DNA of 64,000 nt from Bacteroidota bacterium (GCA_013360915.1 JABWAT010000002.1:62001-126000); one strand, 5' to 3'. Shown: positions 46,466-53,700, counted from the first letter of the stretch. Notes: generated by a model not told the origin, from the letters alone. Numbers and translations are program-made.

Positions 46466-48163
46466 TTACACCAACACTTCTGCTTCCCACTCAACCGGAT
46501 TGGATTGCTCACAGGTTACCATATCCCAGGTTTTAAATCCACCCGACAGATTCCTGACGTGTGAGTAACCCGATTGGAGCAGAATCCGGCTGGCCAGGTA
46601 TCCACGGAGTCCGATTGCACAGTAAATGACCGTTGGTTTATTCTTCGAAATCCGGTCCAGCTGATTCCGGAGATCATCCACCGGAATATTCACTGCTCCC
46701 TGAATAGATCCACCAGCTACTTCAGATGGACTCCGAACATCTATCAATTGAACGGATGTATCCGAATCCAGAATGGATTTCAGTTCATCCCACTGGATGG
46801 GTTGGATTTTCCTGGTCATTATATTCTCGGCAACAAATCCGGCCATATTTACCGGATCCTTAGCCGAGGAAAAGGGTGGGGCATACGCATGTTCAATGTC
46901 GGTCAGATCGGCGATGGTTCCGCCGGTACGGATCACCGAAGCCAACAGGTCGGTCCGTTTATCGACGCCATCCCTTCCAACCACCTGACCACCAAGTAAC
47001 CGACCGGTAACCGGATCAAAATTGATCTTCAGAGTTAGTGTATCGGCTCCCGGGTAATATCCGGCATGGGATCCGGAGTGGGTAATGGATTCGGCAAATT
47101 CGATTCCTTCCCGGCGTAGAAGTGCAGCGGAGGCTCCAGTGGTTCCTACTGTGAGATCGAAGACTTTCGCAATAGCTGTTCCGATGGATCCCTTATAACG
47201 TTCTGTATTTCCTGTAACGATGTTATTGGCGCAAATGCGTCCCTGTTTGTTTGCAGGTCCGGCCAGATAGGTGATCGTTGGTTTTCCGGTTACCGGACTC
47301 ACGAACTCGATGGCATCACCCACCGCATAAATATCCGGATCGGAGGTCTGCAGATACTCATTTACCTTAATTCCACGGGTCACACCGAGTTCCAACCCGC
47401 TGTTTGCAGCCAGACGACTATCGGGCCGGACACCAATGGATAAAATAACCAGATCGGCAGGAAGCTGAACACCACTGTTCAGGGTTACAATCAGATTTCC
47501 GCCAACACGATCGAACCGGCTGACTGCCTGATTCAGATACAATCCTACCTTTTTCTCTCTGAAATGGTGATGAACAATTGATGCGATTGGAAAATCGACC
47601 GGTGTCATGACCTGAGGAGCCATTTCGACCACAGCCACTTCCAATCCGCGATGATGGAGGTTCTCTGCCATTTCAAGGCCGATGAATCCGGCACCGATCA
47701 CCACCGCCCGTTTTACCGGATTTTCATCGAGATAGGATTTAATTTTATCGGTATCGGAAACAGTACGAAGCGTGAAAATCTGCGGATCATCGATTCCCGG
47801 AAGCGGCGGGCGGACGGGTTCCGCACCTGGCGATAAAACCAGTTTGTCGTAGGTTTCTGTATAGTCTGACCCGGTTTTCAGATCCCGGATGGTAACGGTT
47901 TTAGCCTGCCGGTCAATCTGAATCGCTTCCGACAGCACCCGAACATCGATGTTAAACCGTTTGCCGAAGGATTGCGGAGTCTGGACGAACAATTTATCCC
48001 GTTTCGGGATGATTTCGCCGATGTAGTAGGGCAATCCGCAATTGGCATAGGAAATATAGGGGCCTTTTTCGAGCATGATGATCCGGGCATGTTCATCCAT
48101 CCGGCGAAGTCGGGCTGCAGTGGAAGCGCCCCCGGCGACTCCTCCTATAATGACAACTTTCAT
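46466..48163 (-). CDS. CoA-disulfide reductase fused to rhodanese domain
   Basis: The 565-aa flavoprotein has an N-terminal FAD fold (VVIIGGVAGGASTAARLRR), the redox Cys42 in YANCGLPYY and an NAD(P)-binding motif (VVIGAGFIGLEMAENL). The FAD tail is SDPDIYAVGDAIEF and the dimerisation domain contains HAYAPPFSSAKDP. A C-terminal rhodanese domain (about 460-560) has the active Cys515 in VIYCAIGLRGY. CoADR-RHD fusions reduce CoA disulfide, CoA persulfide or polysulfide with NAD(P)H. They link sulfur handling and redox defence. It stands alone, with repeats downstream. Confidence 0.93.
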   Translation of the reverse strand: MKVVIIGGVAGGASTAARLRRMDEHARIIMLEKGPYISYANCGLPYYIGEIIPKRDKLFVQTPQSFGKRFNIDVRVLSEAIQIDRQAKTVTIRDLKTGSDYTETYDKLVLSPGAEPVRPPLPGIDDPQIFTLRTVSDTDKIKSYLDENPVKRAVVIGAGFIGLEMAENLHHRGLEVAVVEMAPQVMTPVDFPIASIVHHHFREKKVGLYLNQAVSRFDRVGGNLIVTLNSGVQLPADLVILSIGVRPDSRLAANSGLELGVTRGIKVNEYLQTSDPDIYAVGDAIEFVSPVTGKPTITYLAGPANKQGRICANNIVTGNTERYKGSIGTAIAKVFDLTVGTTGASAALLRREGIEFAESITHSGSHAGYYPGADTLTLKINFDPVTGRLLGGQVVGRDGVDKRTDLLASVIRTGGTIADLTDIEHAYAPPFSSAKDPVNMAGFVAENIMTRKIQPIQWDELKSILDSDTSVQLIDVRSPSEVAGGSIQGAVNIPVDDLRNQLDRISKNKPTVIYCAIGLRGYLASRILLQSGYSHVRNLSGGFKTWDMVTCEQSNPVEWEAEVLV

Positions 48164-48467
48164 ACAATATCCTTAGGAATTTAAATTTCGGATTGGACGC
48201 AGAAACCGGAAAATAGAGTCACCGGAAGCGGGGAGGCTGGGGAGGATGTAAGATGGTCAGAACGATGGGCACTCTTTCAATTGTATTATCAGGCAGAGAA
48301 AAGAAAATGGTTTGTCAGAGAATTCATTGGCTGATACCCGAGTTCAATTTCGTTCATTTCCGGCAGGATGTTTTTCTGACTGAGTCAGCCGTGTTTTGTC
48401 AACACCCCGGATGGTGATGGAAAGGTGGGTTAATTGATGATCTGAATGCAGCCATCTGATCGCCATT
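48164..48467. other. Gene-free spacer between imuB end and CoA-disulfide reductase start
   Basis: No convincing gene, RNA, repeat or terminator is seen in these 304 bp. It must contain the promoter of the leftward CoA-disulfide reductase gene and the 3' end of imuB transcription. Only a short inverted pair (CTGACTGAGTCAG, near 48377-48389) stands out and could be an operator half-site. Confidence 0.5.
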
Positions 48468-49625
48468 TCAAGCCACACCGGCAAACCGGACAAGCTGAAG
48501 GCCGTACTTGCCTTCCAGGCGGTCCATGGCGGTGAAGAGCTTTTCCTCGCGGGTGATGTCGCGGTGATCCCACAGCAGCAGTTGCTCGGTGGTCCGGAAG
48601 AGGCGTGTGGCGGTGAGGTCCATCAGTCCAACCTGAATCCGCCGCTGAAGGATGCCGCTGAGCAATCGTTCCAGCTGATCATACACGGGGCGCTCCAGAA
48701 AGGCTCCGTCGGGGAATCCGATCTGCCGGTGATCGGTCTGATGATCGGCAAACTGGACGCTCAGCCGGAAGAGACCAGCCGATTGCTGCCGGCTGCGGAG
48801 TGTGCGGCATAACCGGTGGATGCCATCCATGAGATACAGCCGGATGCGTTCACCATCATTGGTTGGTTCCTGAAAGACGATCTTTTCGGTGAGTGAGAGT
48901 TCCTTCTGTCCCGGGGTGACCGGCCGGTCATCGGTTCCCTGAGCGTACTGATACAACCGGGTCCCGGCCACCCCGAAAAGCCGCCGGAAGTAGGCGGGAT
49001 CGACGGGTTGAACATCACCCACAATGAGCAGGTTCAGATCGCGAAGCCGGACGAGGATATCGGGTGCGGTATCGGGCAGAATGTGAACGGGATGCGGGGC
49101 CAGAAAGGGTTTTTCATCGCCATCCCGAACGGTGAGGATCGACTCCTGATGCCGGAAAGCCTCATCGGCGGCCACCTTGCTCACCAATTTGTTAATGGCC
49201 AGTCCGCCCACGGCCGGCAGCCCGAGTCCGGACCGGAGTTCCTGCTCAATTTTCAGCAGCAGCGATTCGGGTTGTCCCCACAGCCTGCGGGTTCCGGTCA
49301 GATCGATATAACTTGAGGAATAACTGGCCAGTTCGATGGCGGGAGAGTAACGTGACAGGGTGATGCGGATCTGATCCAGTGCTTTCTGATACAATCCACG
49401 GTCGGCCAGGGCCACTTTCACATCGGGCATCCGGCTCAGAACCCGGTGAAGGGGCTGGCCTGTCACCACGCCCTGCCGGCGGGCCTCATCGGAAAGCGCG
49501 AGTACCGGTGACCGCTGCTGCATGGATCCCACAATGACAATCGGGTGACCGCGCCAGTCGGGGTGCCGCTGCTCAATCAGTCGTGTGTAAAACGACTTCA
49601 CTTTCAGGTGACCGATGTTTTTCAT
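48468..49625 (-). CDS. imuB: ImuB-like Y-family polymerase homologue, catalytically dead
   Basis: ImuB is the non-catalytic Y-family hub of the DnaE2 mutasome. The 385-aa protein aligns with Y-family polymerases but lacks all three metal ligands. The motif DMDAFYA is replaced by KVKSFYT (K8, K10), and the SIDE motif reads S101-Y-S103-S104. Palm, fingers and little finger regions remain recognisable (SYIDLTGTRRLWG, NLLIVGDVQPVDPAYFRRLFG). QLLLW (348-352) fits the beta-clamp-binding motif QLxLF. A LexA box and a TATATTTG -7 element lie just upstream. It is shorter than proteobacterial ImuB (about 500 aa), and imuA is not present. Confidence 0.85.
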   Translation of the reverse strand: MKNIGHLKVKSFYTRLIEQRHPDWRGHPIVIVGSMQQRSPVLALSDEARRQGVVTGQPLHRVLSRMPDVKVALADRGLYQKALDQIRITLSRYSPAIELASYSSSYIDLTGTRRLWGQPESLLLKIEQELRSGLGLPAVGGLAINKLVSKVAADEAFRHQESILTVRDGDEKPFLAPHPVHILPDTAPDILVRLRDLNLLIVGDVQPVDPAYFRRLFGVAGTRLYQYAQGTDDRPVTPGQKELSLTEKIVFQEPTNDGERIRLYLMDGIHRLCRTLRSRQQSAGLFRLSVQFADHQTDHRQIGFPDGAFLERPVYDQLERLLSGILQRRIQVGLMDLTATRLFRTTEQLLLWDHRDITREEKLFTAMDRLEGKYGLQLVRFAGVA

Positions 49626-49635
49626 ACAGCAAATA

Positions 49636-49655
49636 TACTGTATATAATAACAGTA
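49636..49655. promoter_or_regulatory. LexA-type SOS box upstream of imuB
   Basis: TACTGT-N8-ACAGTA, identical in arms and spacing to the box at dnaE2, centred about 20 bp before the imuB ATG. On the minus strand it overlaps TATATTTG (49637-49630), a match to the Bacteroidota -7 element TAnnTTTG. A bound repressor would therefore cover the promoter. Confidence 0.87.
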
Positions 49656-49916
49656 TCAAGTCGTAATCAGATCAGGTGTTCCAGATCTTTCTGGCAGTTG
49701 GTTGGATCGCTTTTCAACCCGGAAGGCAGTCCGGTCTAAAGGGGGAGGGTTTTCGGGGTCGATTCCGTAGGCGAGGTAGGTCAGAAAGAGTCCGGCCACG
49801 ATCCGTTCTTCACCCGAACGGGTCAGCCACCACTCCCTGGACTGGTCGGCTTCTTCCAGTGACTGTTTGGAAAAAGCGGTCCGGTCCAGCCGGAATTCAA
49901 AAGATTTCGGTTTCAT
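49656..49916 (-). CDS. Small conserved hypothetical protein, 86 aa
   Basis: Not a functionally known family. The sequence contains two similar blocks, LDRTAFSKQSLEEAD near the start and PPLDRTAFRVEKR near the end, with YWL/RIVAGLFL-type helices between. I recall this pattern in small Bacteroidetes and cyanobacterial proteins of unknown function. It ends exactly where the imuB LexA box begins and reads toward imuB, so the two could share some transcription. It is divergent from tRNA-Arg. Confidence 0.65.
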   Translation of the reverse strand: MKPKSFEFRLDRTAFSKQSLEEADQSREWWLTRSGEERIVAGLFLTYLAYGIDPENPPPLDRTAFRVEKRSNQLPERSGTPDLITT

Positions 49917-49973
49917 GCCGGAAAGTACGACCGGAAAGGCTTCAGAATCAACCCGAACTCAGTTCAAAAACCC

Positions 49974-50004
49974 TTGCATTAGCCCTTCCTGTTCCCTACC
50001 TTTG
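49974..50004 (+). promoter_or_regulatory. Bacteroidota-type promoter of tRNA-Arg
   Basis: TTG (49974-49976), 20 bp, then TACCTTTG (49997-50004). This matches the Bacteroidetes housekeeping promoter pattern (-33 TTTG, 19-21 bp, -7 TAnnTTTG). The tRNA starts 40 nt downstream. This is the clearest promoter in the window and evidence for the host lineage. Confidence 0.75.
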
Positions 50005-50043
50005 TAGTCCTTAAATCAAAATCCGCGGAAAACGGATCGATTT

Positions 50044-50117
50044 GCACCCGTAGCTCAATTGGATAGAGCATCTGACTACGGATCAGAAGGTTTGGGGTTC
50101 GAATCCCTACGGGTGTA
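50044..50117 (+). tRNA. tRNA-Arg (anticodon ACG)
   Basis: 74 nt with acceptor GCACCCG/CGGGTGT (a G-U closing pair at 1-72), D arm GCTCAATTGGATAGAGC, anticodon stem TCTGA/TCAGA with loop CTACGGA (anticodon ACG), and T loop GGTTCGAATCC. CCA is not encoded. It reads CGN arginine codons after A34-to-inosine editing. Confidence 0.97.
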
Positions 50118-50134
50118 CTAAAACGGAGACTGGT

Positions 50135-50440
50135 ATGTATACATTTGTGGTTGTTCTCTCCCTTATTCTGGCTTTCCTTCTGATTGTGGTGATTCTGCTT
50201 CAGAGTTCGAAGGGTAGTGGCCTGGCCGGTACTGCCTTCGGATCGAGTGCTTCTGCTGTGATCGGGGTCCGCCGGTCGGCCGATCTGCTCAGCAAAACGA
50301 CCACGTTTCTGGCAGCCGCTCTTGCAGTTCTCTGCATTCTTTCCAACTACATGATTCCGCGCGGTACAGAAGCGGATGAATCCTTTATCAACAGAGCGCC
50401 TCAGCAATCGGCTCCTGTTGCACCCGGCCCACAAGAGTAA
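50135..50440 (+). CDS. secG: Protein-export membrane protein SecG
   Basis: SecG is the small third subunit of the SecYEG translocon. The 101-aa protein has two hydrophobic segments (about 3-22 and 56-75). Between them is the family stretch LLQSSKGSGLAGTAFGSS, followed by a polar C-terminal tail. It lies between tRNA-Arg and tRNA-Lys, 17 nt after the former, and may share its promoter. Confidence 0.95.
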   Translation: MYTFVVVLSLILAFLLIVVILLQSSKGSGLAGTAFGSSASAVIGVRRSADLLSKTTTFLAAALAVLCILSNYMIPRGTEADESFINRAPQQSAPVAPGPQE

Positions 50441-50446
50441 GCATCC

Positions 50447-50519
50447 GCACCATTAGCTCAGTTGGTAGAGCAACTGACTCTTAATCAGTGGGTCCAAGGT
50501 TCGAGTCCTTGATGGTGCA
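50447..50519 (+). tRNA. tRNA-Lys (anticodon CTT)
   Basis: 73 nt: acceptor GCACCAT/ATGGTGC, D arm GCTCAGTTGGTAGAGC, anticodon stem ACTGA/TCAGT with loop CTCTTAA (anticodon CTT), variable GGGTC, T loop GGTTCGAGTCC. CCA is not encoded. The prophage integrase gene lies directly downstream, so the 3' half of this tRNA is the probable integration site. Confidence 0.97.
50490..50519 (+). other. Probable prophage attachment site (attL) at the tRNA-Lys 3' end
   Basis: The tRNA remains intact and the prophage begins right after it, the normal arrangement when a phage carries a copy of the tRNA 3' end. The exact core cannot be set because the second copy (attR) is beyond the window. The T arm and acceptor strand are the usual limits. 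Confidence 0.4.
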
Positions 50520-50538
50520 CACGAAAAAACCTCAAATC

Positions 50539-50560
50539 AGCCCCGTTTTGGGGCTTTTTT
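50539..50560 (+). terminator. Rho-independent terminator after tRNA-Lys
   Basis: AGCCCC (50539-50544) pairs with GGGGCT (50550-50555) around GTTTT, followed by six T. It ends the tRNA-Arg/secG/tRNA-Lys transcript. Confidence 0.92.
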
Positions 50561-50600
50561 GTTTCTGCGATCGATCAATCGATCTGTCCTGTCCTTGATT

Positions 50601-50633
50601 TTTCTCACCAATTTTTCTCACCGCTTTCTCACC
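50601..50633. repeat. Three direct repeats of TTTCTCACC next to the integrase gene
   Basis: TTTCTCACC occurs at 50601-50609, 50614-50622 and 50625-50633 (spacing 13 and 11 bp), between the tRNA-Lys terminator and the 3' end of int. Position and spacing fit arm-type binding sites of an integrase or excisionase. This is inference from position only. Confidence 0.5.
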
Positions 50634-50670
50634 AGATTTTAGATTGGCCCGTATTCTTAGGCTAAAACTG

Positions 50671-51996
50671 CTAAAATGAAAGCCTGGACAGCATTTCAGT
50701 CCGGATGGTGGTCATGTTAGGCCCACTGACTTGATTGTGATCATAATTCTTGAAAACAATCTCCGGGCTATTGCCTACCATTTTTGCCACCTGATCGACC
50801 GGAATTCCGGCTGCAAGGCTCATGGTGATGAATGTGTGACGGAATGAACCAAAGGCCAGAGCGCGGCCAGGGAGGACCACCCTGACCGATTCTGAGACCG
50901 CATGACTCAGGCTGTGTTTGTTTATCGGTTTACCGTCCGGCTGATGAATGAGAGAGTTGCCAGAGTACCGGGAGAGCAAATCAGAGAAGAATCCGACCAG
51001 ATAATCGTCAAGCGGAATCTCAACCAGTTTTGGCACCCCATCACTCCGGACCAGTTTCTGTCTGAAATACGTCAGTTTCCGGGTTTGAAGATTAACAGCA
51101 GACCGTGGCATCTTACACACATCGATCAGCGATGCACCGGTAAAGACAGCAAGCATGCAGCAGTCGATAAAGGGACGTGCCCGGTGAACCCGCATGTAAT
51201 CCATGAGAATCGCCAGTTCTTCCGGATAGAAGCTCTTAGAGTTTTGGTGCCTCTCTAACCGCTTGACCGCTTCTCGTTCAACAATAATTCTCGGGTATTT
51301 CAGCTGAAAGAACGGGTAGTGACTGGGCCAGTCAAATCCGTGCGACAGGCGGGTGACGTTTGCCATCCCCCATCGCCAGAAGGTCCGTATTTTATTGACA
51401 TTGATCTCAATCGTCCGCCGGCGGAACGGGGTTCCACCCGCGGTTTTCTTCAGTGACATCCAATCAATAAATGCCTGCAGGACTTTGTGAGATATCTGCT
51501 CGACAGGGAATCCCAGTAACGTGATAACTGCCGGTTCGTTGTGGCGGTCCAGCTCAGAGAACCACTTTCCTGCAATCGCATAGTCCACCCAGAACTCATT
51601 GAAATACCTGATTGCGGTCTGGGCTTCTTTTATAGATGCAACAGAATGTTTCAAATTCCCAGGGTTTCCGGAATAGAATCGGAACCACTCGGACGTTAAT
51701 GCCAGCCATCCGTTCTTCGCCACATAAACCGGTGCTGGTTTGGTCAGACCGATAGATTCCCCGGATCTCCGGAGGAACTCATCCAGCTCCACCGGTGAAA
51801 TCTTTCCAGATTCCAACATCTGAAGCCCCTGGCGAAGCCGTGCATTAAGCGCCTGCTCTGTTTCGGCCAGGACACGTTTCTGTGTCGATGAACTCAGGGT
51901 AACTCCGCTGGTTATCTGCCGGATTGTGTTCCCCTTCAGTCTGAACTGGAAATACAGCCGACCGGCCCGTTTCTGAACAATTACATTCCCTGTCAT
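50671..51996 (-). CDS. int: Phage tyrosine recombinase (integrase) with atypical catalytic residues
   Basis: The 441-aa protein has an N-terminal arm-binding and SAM-like part and a C-terminal catalytic domain. The late catalytic stretch reads FGSFRHTFITMSLAAGIPVDQVAKMVGNSP, then FKNYDH with the nucleophile Tyr near residue 417. The second catalytic Arg (near 386) is kept. The first Arg is missing: the usual TGLRxSE is FTGASLIDV. The HxxR His is Gly (GSFR), and the late His/Trp is Asn (MVGNSP). Loss of Arg I is known in Bacteroides integrases such as IntDOT. It overlaps the repressor gene by 4 bp and lies beside tRNA-Lys. Confidence 0.9.
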   Translation of the reverse strand: MTGNVIVQKRAGRLYFQFRLKGNTIRQITSGVTLSSSTQKRVLAETEQALNARLRQGLQMLESGKISPVELDEFLRRSGESIGLTKPAPVYVAKNGWLALTSEWFRFYSGNPGNLKHSVASIKEAQTAIRYFNEFWVDYAIAGKWFSELDRHNEPAVITLLGFPVEQISHKVLQAFIDWMSLKKTAGGTPFRRRTIEINVNKIRTFWRWGMANVTRLSHGFDWPSHYPFFQLKYPRIIVEREAVKRLERHQNSKSFYPEELAILMDYMRVHRARPFIDCCMLAVFTGASLIDVCKMPRSAVNLQTRKLTYFRQKLVRSDGVPKLVEIPLDDYLVGFFSDLLSRYSGNSLIHQPDGKPINKHSLSHAVSESVRVVLPGRALAFGSFRHTFITMSLAAGIPVDQVAKMVGNSPEIVFKNYDHNQVSGPNMTTIRTEMLSRLSF

Positions 51997-52802
51997 TTCA
52001 GTAACTTATCAAATATGGACTGATCCCCAGAATACGTTGCCATGGCCTGAGCCACCCGGCGCTTAAACTCCTGCAAATCGCCTTCGATCTCCGCTATCCG
52101 ACCAGCAACCTCAGAAAATGACGGCAGTCGCTGAGTGATAATTGTCACCACCTCCCAGACCTCGATTATATCACCAAGATTAACCACGCTATCACCGGGA
52201 GACCCCTCAACTGCCTTAACGGTCCGGAGAAACAACATCTTATTCTCCTGTAACCGGTTCACCACATTCCGGACCACAACACCCTTCGTATAGCTTACAA
52301 TTACATACGGGGCATCCGAACGGATACTGGAGTAGTCTATGACCTTTTTTCCAACCACCCAGTCCCCGGAGTAAATTCCGGGTTCCATGTGATCCCCAAA
52401 AACCTCAAACAGACGATGCAAGTTACTATCCTCAATACCAGGAATCCGGTACACTGCAAGCCCGTTTATGAAACTTTGGCTATTACAATTTGTTAAATAT
52501 GTTCCACCAAGCCTGACCGGAACCATCCGAATCATTCCAGGCAGACTTATATCACTACCAGCTGTAATCAATGACGGCCCAACGTCAAAAAGAAACCAGT
52601 TCAAGGAATACCCCAACTCAAGGATTTTCTTTAGTATACGATCAGATGGTGTGTGGGGTTCTGGTGCGTCTGGACTTTTCGCAGGCAAATAACGCGGGAT
52701 GCTGTTTAGGGACATCCCCAGGGCACGTTCTGCCTTTTTATTTACCCCATCAAACCGCTCTTCAATGATCGTAAGGAAATTTCTTGCGCTCACAACTGAC
52801 AT
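51993..52802 (-). CDS. Phage repressor with degenerate S24 peptidase domain
   Basis: Start ATG 52802, with GCAGGAG before it, gives 269 aa; the TTG at 52817 is less likely. A helical, possibly helix-turn-helix N terminus (VNKKAERALGMSLNSIPRYL) is followed by an S24/LexA-type C-terminal domain with VFGDHMEPGIYSGDWVVGKK and VIVSYTKGVVVRNVV. The nucleophile position of the family (GDSMxP) is His138, and the general-base Lys position appears to be Arg178. Self-cleavage is therefore not expected. A polar helical tail closes the protein. It is divergent from the early genes and flanks palindromic operators, as expected for a CI-type repressor. Confidence 0.82.
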   Translation of the reverse strand: MSVVSARNFLTIIEERFDGVNKKAERALGMSLNSIPRYLPAKSPDAPEPHTPSDRILKKILELGYSLNWFLFDVGPSLITAGSDISLPGMIRMVPVRLGGTYLTNCNSQSFINGLAVYRIPGIEDSNLHRLFEVFGDHMEPGIYSGDWVVGKKVIDYSSIRSDAPYVIVSYTKGVVVRNVVNRLQENKMLFLRTVKAVEGSPGDSVVNLGDIIEVWEVVTIITQRLPSFSEVAGRIAEIEGDLQEFKRRVAQAMATYSGDQSIFDKLLK

Positions 52803-52909
52803 GCCACTCTCCTGCAATTAAATTATTATAATAAATAGTAACAAGTAGATATTTTAGCAATTAACATTTGCTACGATACTATAAAAATGCTATCATTGTA
52901 TCGTAACAA
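52803..52909. promoter_or_regulatory. Phage switch region with repressor operators
   Basis: This 107-bp AT-rich region separates repressor (-) and early genes (+). TTGCTACGATAC (52868-52879) and GTATCGTAACAA (52898-52909) form an inverted repeat with one mismatch and an 18-bp spacer. The half-site GTAACAA recurs at 52838-52844, with a degenerate copy (TAGCAA) at 52855-52860. The right arm ends directly before the ATG of the first early gene. The pattern is that of multiple operators for the repressor and a Cro-like protein. Confidence 0.7.
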
Positions 52910-53149
52910 ATGACTACTACAATGGACACATCACCAAAATCTATCCCCCCTCGGGTTATCCGAAAAATCCAAGGGATTTACCATGAACGAACCAACAAGT
53001 TCTTCCATGGAAAGCGCATCCGAAACATGATCAAGAATGAATCAGACATGATCCTTTTGGACATAACCAATCAGGTTCTCCAAGAGGAGATAGTCATTAA
53101 ATCCATGAGGGCCTCTGTTGACAAAAAAATCAGAGAGGTGGCCAAATGA
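52910..53149 (+). CDS. First early phage protein, small and basic (Cro position)
   Basis: Not recognised. It is 79 aa, rich in Lys, Arg and Ile, with PPRVIRKIQGIYHERTNKFFHGKRIRNM near the start and a helical C-terminal half. It is the first gene right of the operators, where Cro or antirepressor genes sit, and the charge fits nucleic-acid binding. ATG 52910 directly abuts the operator; ATG 52922 is an alternative start (75 aa). It is coupled to the next gene by ATGA. Confidence 0.65.
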   Translation: MTTTMDTSPKSIPPRVIRKIQGIYHERTNKFFHGKRIRNMIKNESDMILLDITNQVLQEEIVIKSMRASVDKKIREVAK

Positions 53150-53412
53150 AGTTCGTTGATCCTGCTGAGATTGATAGAATTCTTTCGTCGAACCGGGATT
53201 TAACTGAGCAGGAGGTGCTGGCTTTACTCGGGAGAAAAAGGGTGCCTGTCGACATCCTGAAAACGAAAAGGAGAGTCGGGTCGGTCTCTCTTTATAGCAT
53301 AGATATGCTTCGCGAGAAGTTTTCATATAGGCCCCCTGTTCAGCCGGTTCAGGCTGGGAATTCGGTCCCATTGTATAATCCGGCTCTTTTGCCGGTACCA
53401 CAAAGAACATAA
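53146..53412 (+). CDS. Small early phage protein, possible HTH
   Basis: Not recognised, 88 aa. The N-terminal half (AEIDRILSSNRDLTEQEVLALLGRKR followed by VGSVSLYSIDMLREKF) has the spacing of a MerR/excisionase-like winged helix: a helix, a turn, then a short hairpin. The C-terminal third is Pro/Val-rich and probably disordered. It could be an excisionase or a second early regulator. ATGA overlap with the gene before. Confidence 0.55.
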   Translation: MKFVDPAEIDRILSSNRDLTEQEVLALLGRKRVPVDILKTKRRVGSVSLYSIDMLREKFSYRPPVQPVQAGNSVPLYNPALLPVPQRT

Positions 53413-53430
53413 AAAGGCGGGGAGTAGTCA

Positions 53431-53700
53431 ATGGAAACGATATTAATAAGTACATTTCTGATAATCGTCTTTGCTTTCACCAGCTGGGAAGTCACCCGAC
53501 ATATCCCCGCTTCTCCGAGGTCAACGGAAGAACTCATTGTTCTGAGTGATATGATCAATAGTCCCGTTGCCAGAGCCACCTACTTACTGGAACACCATGA
53601 GCATGTAACCGAGATAGATGGTGGAAGCGCTGAGTTGGAAGAACTTGTTCAACAATCCCGACAAATTATAACGCAGGAGGTTTACAATGTCAGGAGCTAA
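53431..53700 (+). CDS. Small phage protein with N-terminal membrane segment
   Basis: Not recognised, 89 aa. Residues 1-18 (METILISTFLIIVFAFTSW) form one hydrophobic segment with little charge before it, so it should anchor in the membrane with the acidic, helical remainder in the cytoplasm or periplasm. GGCGGGGAG before the start is a plausible ribosome site. It overlaps the next gene by 14 bp. Confidence 0.6.
   Translation: METILISTFLIIVFAFTSWEVTRHIPASPRSTEELIVLSDMINSPVARATYLLEHHEHVTEIDGGSAELEELVQQSRQIITQEVYNVRS

Noticed and set aside
45959-46568. Open frames through the 91-bp tandem repeats
   Set aside because: The protein would be repeat-derived, with no known pattern. The frames start inside dnaE2 and end inside the CoA-disulfide reductase gene.
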